Notes: generated by a model not told the origin, from the letters alone. DNA of 37,616 bases from UKL13-2 sp040379385 (GCA_040379385.1 JBEILF010000007.1:1-37616); one strand, 5' to 3'; positions 25,297-32,722 are shown, counted from the first letter of the stretch. Made by a program: numbers and translations.

Positions 25297-25976
25297 GTCG
25301 GCAACTTTTCATCGTGCCGGAACACGAATTTGAACCGCAACTCGGTCTCCCTGAGCGGCTTCCAGAGGGAGAGAAGCTTCTGTGGCAAGGCGCACCCGAC
25401 TGGCGGACGCTCGCAATCCACGCTTTTCATGTCCGCAAACTCGCTGTGTATTTCGCCGTCATCCTTGCGTTGCGCACTTTGTTTGCCTTGTCCGAGGGAA
25501 GTCACATCAGTGAGCTGGTGATTTCTTTGGCGATCTTGACACCACTGGCTGGTATCGCAATCGGCCTGATCACGTTGATAGCTTGGTTAACAGCACGTAC
25601 CACCACATATACCATCACCGATCAGCGCATCGTGATGCGCATCGGCATCGTCCTCTCAGTGACCTTCAACCTGCCTTTCAAGTCACTCGACAGCGTTGGC
25701 ATAAAGCGTTTTGCCAACGGCGCAGGCGATTTAGTAACGACGATTGGTTCGCTCGACCGCATTGCCTACGCGCATCTCTGGCCGCATGTACGACCGTGGA
25801 AACTTGCCAAACCGGAGCCAATGCTGCGCTCGATATTGAACGTCGCCAGTGTTGCAAACACCTTAACGCAAGCGATGAAAGCGGCTTCCGGCGGCGTCGC
25901 GATTGCGGTCAGCGATGAGAAGATGTCTACCAACCAAAAGGCCAACCAACGCGGCGAATGGGCAACGGCGGCATGA
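25293..25976 (+). CDS. puhB: Photosynthetic complex assembly protein PuhB
   Basis: 227 residues. PuhB assists reaction-centre and LH1 assembly. The N-terminal half reads EGEKLLWQGAPDW around 26-38, then two membrane spans (about 48-68 and 74-99) and TTTYTITDQRIVMRIGI, the hallmark of bacterial PH-like (YdbS/PuhB) domains. A third weak hydrophobic stretch lies near 180. The start is GTG, overlapping the puhA TGA as GTGA. The C-terminal 25 residues are polar and probably flexible. The puhA-B-C order is conserved in purple bacteria. Confidence 0.93.
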   Translation: MSRQLFIVPEHEFEPQLGLPERLPEGEKLLWQGAPDWRTLAIHAFHVRKLAVYFAVILALRTLFALSEGSHISELVISLAILTPLAGIAIGLITLIAWLTARTTTYTITDQRIVMRIGIVLSVTFNLPFKSLDSVGIKRFANGAGDLVTTIGSLDRIAYAHLWPHVRPWKLAKPEPMLRSILNVASVANTLTQAMKAASGGVAIAVSDEKMSTNQKANQRGEWATAA

Positions 25977-26512
25977 GCGAAACCAGCCAAGCCATTGTTT
26001 CCGACCACTTCCCCCGCGCACCCCTCTACCTTGCGGGGGCAGGGGTATTGCTAACAGTTTTGGGGGTGTCGATTGTCCGCGTTGGCGACTTGCGCACTTC
26101 CTACGTCTCGACGGCTGCTGCGATCAAGGAACGTGCACTTCGCTTCGAAGATCAGAAAGACGGCAGTGTCACGGTGATTGACGCCACAACCAATAAAACG
26201 ATTGAAGTTGTCTCTCCTGGAACCAATGGTTTCTTGCGAGGTGCACTACGCGGGCTGGCAAGAGAACGCAAGCGCACGAGTGCAAGCGCAGAACCGCCTT
26301 TCAGGTTGGTTTCGCGAACGGATGGACGACTCACTCTCGATGATCCTACCACCGCACGCCAGGTAGACCTCAAGTCATTTGGGCCGACAAACGCGCAAGT
26401 ATTTGAACGATTCTTGACACAACAAGAACCAACCCTTCGTGAGACTAACGCTGTTCCCATCAGCACAACGCCACTTGCGCCGCTGTTCACCGGAAAACAA
26501 TCAGGAAATTAG
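25973..26512 (+). CDS. puhC: Photosynthetic complex assembly protein PuhC
   Basis: 179 residues from the ATG at 25973, which overlaps the puhB TGA. One N-terminal membrane span (about 20-40) anchors a periplasmic beta-rich domain. The segments FEDQKDGSVTVIDATTNKTI and GFLRGALRGLARERKR are characteristic of PuhC; such proteins help organise the RC-LH1 core. Identification rests equally on the position between puhB and acsF. The TAG is followed closely by AGGAG and the acsF ATG. Confidence 0.9.
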   Translation: MSETSQAIVSDHFPRAPLYLAGAGVLLTVLGVSIVRVGDLRTSYVSTAAAIKERALRFEDQKDGSVTVIDATTNKTIEVVSPGTNGFLRGALRGLARERKRTSASAEPPFRLVSRTDGRLTLDDPTTARQVDLKSFGPTNAQVFERFLTQQEPTLRETNAVPISTTPLAPLFTGKQSGN

Positions 26513-26519
26513 GAGCCAT

Positions 26520-27584
26520 ATGTCTACTACCAAATGCATTGACACTGCTGCAGATGCGGGACAACGCGCCAAGGCGAATACGCTGATAAGTCCACGCTTC
26601 TACACCACCGATTTTGAAGCGATGAATCGCTTGGATATCAGTTCCGTTAGATCCGAGTGGGACAAAATGATGCTCGAATACGAGGGCGATAATAACCATG
26701 ATCACTTCCAGCGCGATGCAGGATTTGGTGCAGAGATCCGTGACATGTCGCCTGAATTGAAGCAGGAGTTCTTGGACTTTCTCGTCAGCTCACTGACATC
26801 AGAGTTTTCGGGCCAAATTCTTTACAACGAAATTCGCAAGAACACCAGCAACCCGGACATCAAGGCATTGATGGGATTTATGGCACGCGATGAGTCGCGC
26901 CACGCGGGATTCATTAATCAATCACTTCGCGACTATGGCCTAGCCGTTGACCTAGGTGATTTGAAGAAGACAAAGGCGTACACCTACTTCAAGCCAAAGT
27001 ACATTTTTTACGCGACGTACCTGTCGGAAAAAATTGGCTATGCCCGTTACATCACCATCTATCGTCAGCTGGAAAAACATCCCGACAAGCGATTCCACCC
27101 AATTTTTAAGTGGTTCGAGCGTTGGTGTAATGATGAATTCCGCCATGGTGAATCGTTTGCACTCATCATGCGCGCAAATCCAAAGTTGCTTACTGGCCTT
27201 AACGTCTACTGGATTCGCTTTTTTCTGCTTGCCGTCTACGCCACCATGTATGTGCGTGACCATACGCGACCGCAGTTGCACATCGCAATGGGACTAGACC
27301 CCAACGAATACGACTACACAGTATTCCGTATCACCACTGAAATCACCAGACAGGTGTTCCCCGTTTCGCTGGATACCGATCACCCATCATTCCGCGCCGG
27401 ATTGGAGCGGCTGCATGCCGTCTCTGACAAGATCACAGCAGCCAAAGCGCGAGGTGGGATCGTTGGGCTCGTAATGCAAGGGGTATGGGCTGTCGCAGGT
27501 TTCGCAACATTTGCTCGCTTGTATTTTTTGCCGGTCAAGTCTCATTCACTACCAAAGCAGATTCGCATGGTTCCTGCCTGGTAA
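26520..27584 (+). CDS. acsF: Oxygen-dependent Mg-protoporphyrin IX monomethyl ester cyclase AcsF
   Basis: AcsF is a di-iron oxygenase that builds the isocyclic ring E (protochlorophyllide formation) using O2. 354 residues. Putative iron ligands are Glu95 (SEFSGQI), Glu125-x-x-His128 (DESRHAGF) and Glu206-x-x-His209 (DEFRHGESF), the ferritin-like pattern of the family. ATG at 26520 with AGGAG six bases upstream; the frame is open 27 codons further inside puhC without a start signal. No bchE, the anaerobic alternative, is in the window. The position between puhC and puhE is typical of beta- and alphaproteobacterial clusters. Some proteobacterial cyclases need the extra subunit BciE, which is not seen here. 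Confidence 0.96.
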   Translation: MSTTKCIDTAADAGQRAKANTLISPRFYTTDFEAMNRLDISSVRSEWDKMMLEYEGDNNHDHFQRDAGFGAEIRDMSPELKQEFLDFLVSSLTSEFSGQILYNEIRKNTSNPDIKALMGFMARDESRHAGFINQSLRDYGLAVDLGDLKKTKAYTYFKPKYIFYATYLSEKIGYARYITIYRQLEKHPDKRFHPIFKWFERWCNDEFRHGESFALIMRANPKLLTGLNVYWIRFFLLAVYATMYVRDHTRPQLHIAMGLDPNEYDYTVFRITTEITRQVFPVSLDTDHPSFRAGLERLHAVSDKITAAKARGGIVGLVMQGVWAVAGFATFARLYFLPVKSHSLPKQIRMVPAW

Positions 27585-27612
27585 CTAGCCCATAACAAAA
27601 AATAGTCTCGAA

Positions 27613-28386
27613 ATGGAAATCACACCGCTGCTTTACCCGACACTGTTCGTGCTAATTGCATGGTGGTTAAGCACCGGTGCGATTCTCTATCTTGATCAGT
27701 TGCCTTCAACAACTTACCCTATCAGCATGACGTGTGCAACGGCATTGGCGCTCGCTGCGTTGGTGGTATTGGCGGTATCTAGCCAAGCTGCAACCATTGC
27801 CAACGCCTACATTGGATTTTCTGCGGCGCTGATCATTTGGGGATGGCAGGAAATGGCGTTCTTGATGGGGTTTGTGACCGGTATACGCAAGTCTCCCTGT
27901 CCTGAAAATGCCACAGAACTGCAAAAATTTCTCTACGCCACCGAGTCAGTTATCTATCATGAGGTGGCGCTGGTGATATGCGTATTGGCTATCTTCGCCG
28001 TTAGTTGGGATCGCCCTAATCTGGTCGGTATCGCCACCTTCTTCATTCTGTGGGTGATGAGGCTCTCGGCAAAGCTGAATTTGTTTTTCGGCGTACGCAA
28101 CCGGTATGAATCTTTTCTGCCGCCTCACCTCACCTATCTCAAGACATATTTTGGCCAGCGCAGTATCAATTATCTTTTCCCGGTGGTGGTCACATCATCA
28201 AGTGTCGTGTCGTTCTTGCTTTGGCAAGCTGCGCTCACACCAGGCGCAACCCCTTTTGAACACGCCAGCTACGGACTACTAGCGACGCTCCTCACTTTGG
28301 CGGTGCTGGAGCACTGGTTCTTGATTATCCCGTTACCCGTCGAAAGAATGTGGAACTGGGCGATGCGATCGCGCAACGCAAGTTAA
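27613..28386 (+). CDS. puhE: Putative photosynthetic complex assembly protein PuhE (DUF3623)
   Basis: 257 residues with about 7-8 membrane spans. The conserved core includes WGWQEMAFLMGFVTGIRKSPCP, FLYATESVIYHEVALV, LSAKLNLFFGVRNRYESFLPPHLTYL as separate segments, and FRQR-like YFGQRSINYLFP, all typical of PuhE. Its biochemical role is not established; family members sit after acsF in photosynthesis clusters and affect complex formation. The start at 27613 lies 28 bases after the acsF stop. It is the last puh gene; pucB follows after a 149-base gap with hairpins. Confidence 0.9.
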   Translation: MEITPLLYPTLFVLIAWWLSTGAILYLDQLPSTTYPISMTCATALALAALVVLAVSSQAATIANAYIGFSAALIIWGWQEMAFLMGFVTGIRKSPCPENATELQKFLYATESVIYHEVALVICVLAIFAVSWDRPNLVGIATFFILWVMRLSAKLNLFFGVRNRYESFLPPHLTYLKTYFGQRSINYLFPVVVTSSSVVSFLLWQAALTPGATPFEHASYGLLATLLTLAVLEHWFLIIPLPVERMWNWAMRSRNAS

Positions 28387-28430
28387 CCATCCGATGCGAG
28401 CTTCCACTTCCATGTTGACGGACAAAGATA

Positions 28431-28492
28431 TGCCACGCTGTTTGTGGCACCCCATTGGTGGCGTAGTTCGCCACTCAATACCCGCGTGCGGG
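28431..28492 (+). promoter_or_regulatory. Three consecutive hairpins upstream of pucB
   Basis: Three short inverted repeats in 62 bases: TGCCAC/GTGGCA (28431-28436 and 28444-28449, loop 7), GTGGCG/CGCCAC (28458-28463 and 28469-28474, loop 5) and CCCG/CGGG (28481-28484 and 28489-28492, loop 4). None is followed by a T run, so they look more like RNA processing or stability elements than terminators. The pucB ribosome-binding site follows 30 bases later. Confidence 0.5.
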
Positions 28493-28535
28493 TTCAGCAC
28501 GATAGCAGGTGAAGTTTGAATAAGGAGAGATAGTT

Positions 28536-28688
28536 ATGTCAGACGCTGAAAGAGTTTGGCCATCCGGCCTGACAGTATCCGAAGCCGAAGAGTTTCACAG
28601 ACACATCATCGAAGGTACGCGTATTTTCTTCTTCATCTCGTGCATCGCGCACCTGATGGCGTATATCTATACGCCTTGGCTTAAATAG
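28536..28688 (+). CDS. pucB: LH2 light-harvesting beta polypeptide PucB
   Basis: A 50-residue protein with AAGGAGAG eight bases before its ATG. The hydrophilic head reads VWPSGLTVSEAEEFH; one membrane span follows and the protein ends in YIYTPWLK. His39 (CIAHLMAY) is the B850-type bacteriochlorophyll ligand. His21 and Arg29 (FHRHIIEGTRIF) correspond to the B800-site histidine and arginine of Rhodoblastus acidophilus LH2. The GTR motif and the YTPWL end match LH2 beta rather than LH1 beta, which is encoded separately at 34073-34225 with a WRPW end. It forms the inner/outer ring heterodimer with PucA, encoded 12 bases downstream. Confidence 0.95.
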   Translation: MSDAERVWPSGLTVSEAEEFHRHIIEGTRIFFFISCIAHLMAYIYTPWLK

Positions 28689-28700
28689 GAGGAAAGGAAG

Positions 28701-28931
28701 ATGAATAATGGAAAAATGTGGCTGGTGTTAAAGCCAACAGTAGGAATCCCCGTCTTTTTTGCCGGGATGGTGGTAGCTTCGCTATCGATTCACACCTCGA
28801 TACTGCTGAACTCTGACTGGTTCCCTGCCTTTCTTAAGGGCGGCCAGAAGGCGGCAGCAGCACCTGCGGCAGCACCTGCTGCAGCGGCAGCGGCAGCGGC
28901 AACAGCAGCACCAGCGGCAAAGCCCAAGTAG
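28701..28931 (+). CDS. pucA: LH2 light-harvesting alpha polypeptide PucA, B800-820-like residues
   Basis: 76 residues, ATG preceded by GGAGGAAAGGAAG. The first 48 residues align without gaps to LH2 alpha of Rhodoblastus acidophilus: MNNGKMW start (Met1 carboxylates the B800 pigment), His31 as the B850 ligand, Trp40-Phe41-Pro42-Ala43, then Phe44-Leu45 and Gly47-Gly48. Residues 44 and 45 are Tyr-Trp or Tyr-Tyr in B800-850 complexes and Phe-Leu in the blue-shifted B800-820 type. Residues 49-76 are an Ala/Pro-rich low-complexity tail ending PAAKPK, as seen in Rubrivivax-type LH2. A strong terminator follows, so pucA closes the rightward superoperon. Confidence 0.95.
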   Translation: MNNGKMWLVLKPTVGIPVFFAGMVVASLSIHTSILLNSDWFPAFLKGGQKAAAAPAAAPAAAAAAAATAAPAAKPK

Positions 28932-28956
28932 AGCGTTCGCGCTTGGGCGGGACCGA

Positions 28957-28992
28957 AAGGGGTCGGGACGTTATCCCGACCCCAGTTTTGTT
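28957..28992 (+). terminator. Terminator after pucBA
   Basis: A perfect 10-bp stem, GGGGTCGGGA (28959-28968) and TCCCGACCCC (28974-28983), with a 5-base loop, followed by AGTTTTGTTT. It ends the bchF-to-pucA transcription unit. Because pucC on the other strand ends at 29047, it may also stop the convergent puf-pucC transcript, although the T run on that side is only three bases. Confidence 0.85.
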
Positions 28993-29046
28993 TAGCCACA
29001 ATCATTCACCACGCGGTTTACTTAGAAGATATGGTCTGCGTGGATG

Positions 29047-30456
29047 CTACAAGCGTGCCGACGTGGCACTAGTTTCGCGGATCAGCGGCACCATGACACG
29101 CAATGCCGCGAGCATCAAGATTATTTCCACTGTGTACACAAACAGATAGCCACTTTCGGGCGACACTCGACTGACACCATCGCGGGCCACGAATGTGATG
29201 CCACCCACCACGTCACGCAGTACACCGCCGAGGGCAACAGCTACGCCCGCAGCGGTCGCCTGGACAGCTCCCCATGCGCCGAGAGCTAACCCGCGTTGAT
29301 CTCGCGGGGCGTGGTTCATAGTTGCCGTCAGCGTGCCATGGCTAAATAACCCCCCGCCAAGACCAATAAAGAATGCACCCGCAACAAACAGCAGTGGCGA
29401 CGATAAGAAGGCGGAAAATATCACCGCCAAAAATGCCGGGACGCCAAATCCTGCGCCGTAAGAGGCGATTCGAAAAGGATCGGCACCTCGGGAAAGCACG
29501 CGAGATGCATAGCCAAACCCAAGCAGGCCTCCCATTGCCAGCGCGGCGGTGAGGCGTGTCGTTGCAGAAACGGACATGTTGAGAATCTGACCGCCATAGG
29601 GCTCCAGCAGGATATCTTGCATGCTGAATGCCATCGTCCCCAAGCCAATCGCAGTTAGTCGACGGAGCGCGCGGCCATGTTCTGTAAAGTTGTTCCATGA
29701 CTCGCGAAAACTTAGCGGCGCAGCACCGTATAACGCCAAATTGCGATTACGCGGCTCTTGCTTCCAAAGCGCGATGATATTTAAGACCATCGTCAAGACT
29801 GCGGCAGCCTGGATCACTTGAACCAGACGTAACGGGCTGAAATCTGCAAGCGCCCAGCCAAACACCAGTGCACTGAAAAAGGTACCAAATAGCAACATGA
29901 CGTACATTAGCCCCACCACTTTTGGCTGTGACTCTTCAGAGACTAGGTCAGTCGCGAGCGCCAACCCGGCGGTTTGAATCGTGTGTAGCCCGGCGCCGAC
30001 AAGGAAAAATGCCAGTCCGGCTCCAGCCTGCCCTACCCAGGTCGGCCACTCTAGCGCGTTGCCGCCTCCCGATAACGCCAACAGCGCAAAGGGCATGATC
30101 GCCAAGCCGCCGAATTGGATCATGGTACCGCGCCAGATGAAGGGGACCCGCTTCCAACCGAGCGCCGAACGATATGTATCTGAGCTATATCCGATCAAAG
30201 CGCGAAATGGTGCCACAATGACGGGTAGGGAAATCATTATGGCGACCAAGGAGGCCGACACGCCCAATTCAACGATCATGACACGATTAATCGTACCGAC
30301 CAATAGGACAAGCGCCATTCCCACCGACACCTGAAACAGTGACAGGCGCAGCAGCCGACTCAAGGGCACTTCTGCGGTGGCAACATCTGCAAAGGGAAGA
30401 TAACGTGGTCCAAGATTGGCCCACGTTTCAATTATTTTGCGGCTAACGCGGTTCAT
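29047..30456 (-). CDS. pucC: PucC antenna assembly protein (BCD-family MFS)
   Basis: 469 residues, about 12 membrane spans. Same family as LhaA and closely similar to it: GTINRVMIVELGVSASLVAI, GYSSDTYRSALGWKRVPFIW, LLEPYGGQIL, LALGAWGAVQATAAGVAVA. PucC is required for LH2 assembly in Rhodobacter. I call it PucC rather than a second LhaA because it lies beside pucBA, although on the opposite strand and converging with it. It is the last gene behind pufC on the leftward transcript, 209 bases after the pufC stop. No strong Shine-Dalgarno precedes the ATG. The assignment between PucC and LhaA function is uncertain from sequence alone. Confidence 0.85.
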   Translation of the reverse strand: MNRVSRKIIETWANLGPRYLPFADVATAEVPLSRLLRLSLFQVSVGMALVLLVGTINRVMIVELGVSASLVAIMISLPVIVAPFRALIGYSSDTYRSALGWKRVPFIWRGTMIQFGGLAIMPFALLALSGGGNALEWPTWVGQAGAGLAFFLVGAGLHTIQTAGLALATDLVSEESQPKVVGLMYVMLLFGTFFSALVFGWALADFSPLRLVQVIQAAAVLTMVLNIIALWKQEPRNRNLALYGAAPLSFRESWNNFTEHGRALRRLTAIGLGTMAFSMQDILLEPYGGQILNMSVSATTRLTAALAMGGLLGFGYASRVLSRGADPFRIASYGAGFGVPAFLAVIFSAFLSSPLLFVAGAFFIGLGGGLFSHGTLTATMNHAPRDQRGLALGAWGAVQATAAGVAVALGGVLRDVVGGITFVARDGVSRVSPESGYLFVYTVEIILMLAALRVMVPLIRETSATSARL

Positions 30457-30611
30457 TATTGACGCGCCTTCGACACAAACGGCGCTCCGGGCCTAAACAA
30501 CAATTGGTCGCCATTCTTTCATCGCGTGCGGAGGAATGAGAATTTCTGTTGCGGCAATAATTGCAAAATCTGTGTACGCTAGTTGCTTTTGGTGTTGCCG
30601 TGCACTCCACA

Positions 30612-30639
30612 GCAATTGCGGCCCTGAGGCCGCAATTGC
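30612..30639 (-). promoter_or_regulatory. Strong hairpin between pufC and pucC
   Basis: A perfect 12-bp stem (GCAATTGCGGCC at 30612-30623, GGCCGCAATTGC at 30628-30639) with a 4-base loop, 27 bases past the pufC stop. On the transcribed strand no T run follows, so it is more likely a 3' stabilising or attenuating element than a full terminator. Confidence 0.6.
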
Positions 30640-30665
30640 AAAAGCTCCCCAACCGGCTTGTTTGC

Positions 30666-31733
30666 CTAACGCTTCGACACGACTTTCAGTGGGGTGGCAG
30701 GTACGTCAGTCCTGCTTAGCAGTGCCGGAAAGTCTTTGGCCATCTGCGCGCCAAACAACGGTTTGTAGGCCCCAGCGTGACAAGTTGCGCAGTTAACCTT
30801 CGCCACATCGCCACCCGCCCCTTTGCGATTTATAGGGAACACGGGGGTTAATGGCTCCATGTACTCATTGTTGAGATTACGCGCCATGCGGATACCGTGC
30901 CAGGCGGTAACGCGCTGCGGCGTGGACGTTTCCCACGACGAAAACGAACGCGTGTTATGACAGTAGGTACAGTTAACACCCAATCCCTCCGACATATGTA
31001 CCATCAATGCGTACGTCCATTCCGTTTGTTTGGTCGTCTGCAAATTCCGTGTCTCACCTCTCATCGGTAATGCCGTAGAGCCTGCGGTACGAATTTCCAT
31101 CGATTGACTGAGAAAAGGTGTTAGTCCGTCTGCAGGTAAAGAGCTTAGGCCAACGTCTTTGGCAACCTTGTTTTGCAACCCATCTCCTCCCACCATACGC
31201 GACGCAGTTTTAGCCTGAGGTGGCGTGAACCAGACATTTGCGGGAATATGTTCTCCTCTGTGGCATGTGTAGCAGGTCACCCCAGTGGCACCAACGTGAG
31301 CTTTATTGTCGACGTTGATGGCTTGAGTCATCTGCAACATCTTACGGGCAACCACTTTTGTGTAAAGCGTGTCCGCCTCAAAGCCCTCGCCTGCCACGTG
31401 GCAGTAGTTACACCCTTCTTTGGGGGACACCCAGTTCGTAATCGACACCATCGTGCGGGTAAATTCACCCACACTAATTCCGCCGAGCACTTGGACGTTC
31501 TTGTACACCGAGCTGGCTGGAGGACCCCCGTCTGCAATCGCCGGAATGACTTCAGGAACTGCATTCGCCGCCAGTTGTTTCGGGACATCGCGAGGATTGT
31601 TGAGCTCGACCATCGCTGTCCCACGGAAGCCGCGCTGGTAGCTATCCACTGGCGGCCGTTCCCAGCAACCGCTTAACAAAGACGTGCCAAGAAGTGCAAC
31701 GGATACTGCGGCTAGTCTTGAAAATGTCTTCAT
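30666..31733 (-). CDS. pufC: Photosynthetic reaction centre tetraheme cytochrome c subunit PufC
   Basis: PufC re-reduces the photo-oxidised special pair from the periplasmic side. 355 residues. A lipoprotein signal peptide ends in LLSGC, with Cys23 as the lipidated residue. Four c-type heme motifs are present: CNYCH (108-112), CYTCH (154-158), CTYCH (255-259) and CATCH (315-319). Methionine axial ligands are likely among Met132/135, Met244/247 and Met283, in the helices preceding the heme motifs as the family predicts. Its ATG overlaps the pufM TGA. Length matches the usual 330-370. Confidence 0.97.
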   Translation of the reverse strand: MKTFSRLAAVSVALLGTSLLSGCWERPPVDSYQRGFRGTAMVELNNPRDVPKQLAANAVPEVIPAIADGGPPASSVYKNVQVLGGISVGEFTRTMVSITNWVSPKEGCNYCHVAGEGFEADTLYTKVVARKMLQMTQAINVDNKAHVGATGVTCYTCHRGEHIPANVWFTPPQAKTASRMVGGDGLQNKVAKDVGLSSLPADGLTPFLSQSMEIRTAGSTALPMRGETRNLQTTKQTEWTYALMVHMSEGLGVNCTYCHNTRSFSSWETSTPQRVTAWHGIRMARNLNNEYMEPLTPVFPINRKGAGGDVAKVNCATCHAGAYKPLFGAQMAKDFPALLSRTDVPATPLKVVSKR

Positions 31734-32707
31734 TTCGGCGCTCCTTGCAGCAAGGCGGGATCAATCACAGGCCCCGGGTAGACAGAAGGATACATAGGCG
31801 CAACGCCGTGTTTGACCGCCCACAAGTACCAATTGTCCACTACGGTACCCGTCAACAAGATTCCGATTCCACCAGTCAGCGGGCACAATACCGCAAACCA
31901 CCACGCCCACCGATGGATCGATTCCATGGAAGCGTTGAAACCCATTGTCCAACGCCAGAAAAGCGCCGCGCGCTCAGACGCGGTACCACGATCAACGATT
32001 TGTTCAATCTCGCGCTCGCCGCCGAAACGGCTCACAGCAAGAATGGTCGCGCCGTGCATGGCAAACAAAAGTGCTGACCCGTATAAGAAGACAATCGACA
32101 ACATATGGAAGGGGTTGTAGAACAAATTGCCATAGCGAATCGAGAACGCAGCCGTCCAGTCTAGATGCGGGAAGATACCGAACGGCACGGCTTCGCCCCA
32201 ATTGCCCATCATGACGGGGCGAATAAAACCAAGTACAAGATAGAGCCAAATTGCAGCGGCAAATGCCCAAGCAACGTGAGTCCCCATGCCAAGCGCTCTT
32301 GCGCGGCGGTACATTCTCAGCCACCAAAGCAATATGGACATAGTAAGGAAGAACCCCGCCATTAACCACCAACCGCCCTCATTCAACGGCGGGATACGCA
32401 GTCCATAGGCTGGCGCTGGCGGCTCCAGTGCCAACCAAAACAGCTGCCGCACAAACTGCACCGGATCCCAGTTGACCGATGCCATCATGTTCAAGCCAAT
32501 AATTTCGAAGGCGATAAAAAAACAAATTATCGATGCGACACCGAGTCCGCCAAGGTAAACCGGTCCTACCTGCGCGTCGCCAAATTTCCCGAACCAGTAA
32601 ACAAAGAATGGTTTGCCATCACGGCCCCACCAGTCACTCTTTGGAAGCGGCACACCATCGTACGGAGCATGCACTTGGACTCTTGTAAAGATATTCTGAT
32701 ATTCCAT
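31730..32707 (-). CDS. pufM: Photosynthetic reaction centre M subunit PufM
   Basis: The M subunit binds half of the special pair, QA and, with L, the non-heme iron. Five membrane spans. The region YNPFHMLSIVFLYGSALLFAMHG holds the special-pair and iron histidines, and NLFYNPFHM, FFPHLDW-like GIFPHLDWTAAF and WWFAVLCPLTGGIGILLTG are typical of M. Two ATGs exist two codons apart: GGAG abuts the first (32713) but sits six bases before the second (32707), so I choose the second (325 residues, starting MEYQN). pufL ends 15 bases upstream and pufC overlaps the stop. Confidence 0.97.
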   Translation of the reverse strand: MEYQNIFTRVQVHAPYDGVPLPKSDWWGRDGKPFFVYWFGKFGDAQVGPVYLGGLGVASIICFFIAFEIIGLNMMASVNWDPVQFVRQLFWLALEPPAPAYGLRIPPLNEGGWWLMAGFFLTMSILLWWLRMYRRARALGMGTHVAWAFAAAIWLYLVLGFIRPVMMGNWGEAVPFGIFPHLDWTAAFSIRYGNLFYNPFHMLSIVFLYGSALLFAMHGATILAVSRFGGEREIEQIVDRGTASERAALFWRWTMGFNASMESIHRWAWWFAVLCPLTGGIGILLTGTVVDNWYLWAVKHGVAPMYPSVYPGPVIDPALLQGAPK

Positions 32708-32722
32708 GTTCATCTCCGTTGC

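Noticed and set aside
28790..29005. 71-codon - strand frame antisense to pucA
   Set aside because: Its poly-Ala/Gly translation is the mirror of the Ala/Pro tail of PucA, with no ribosome-binding site.
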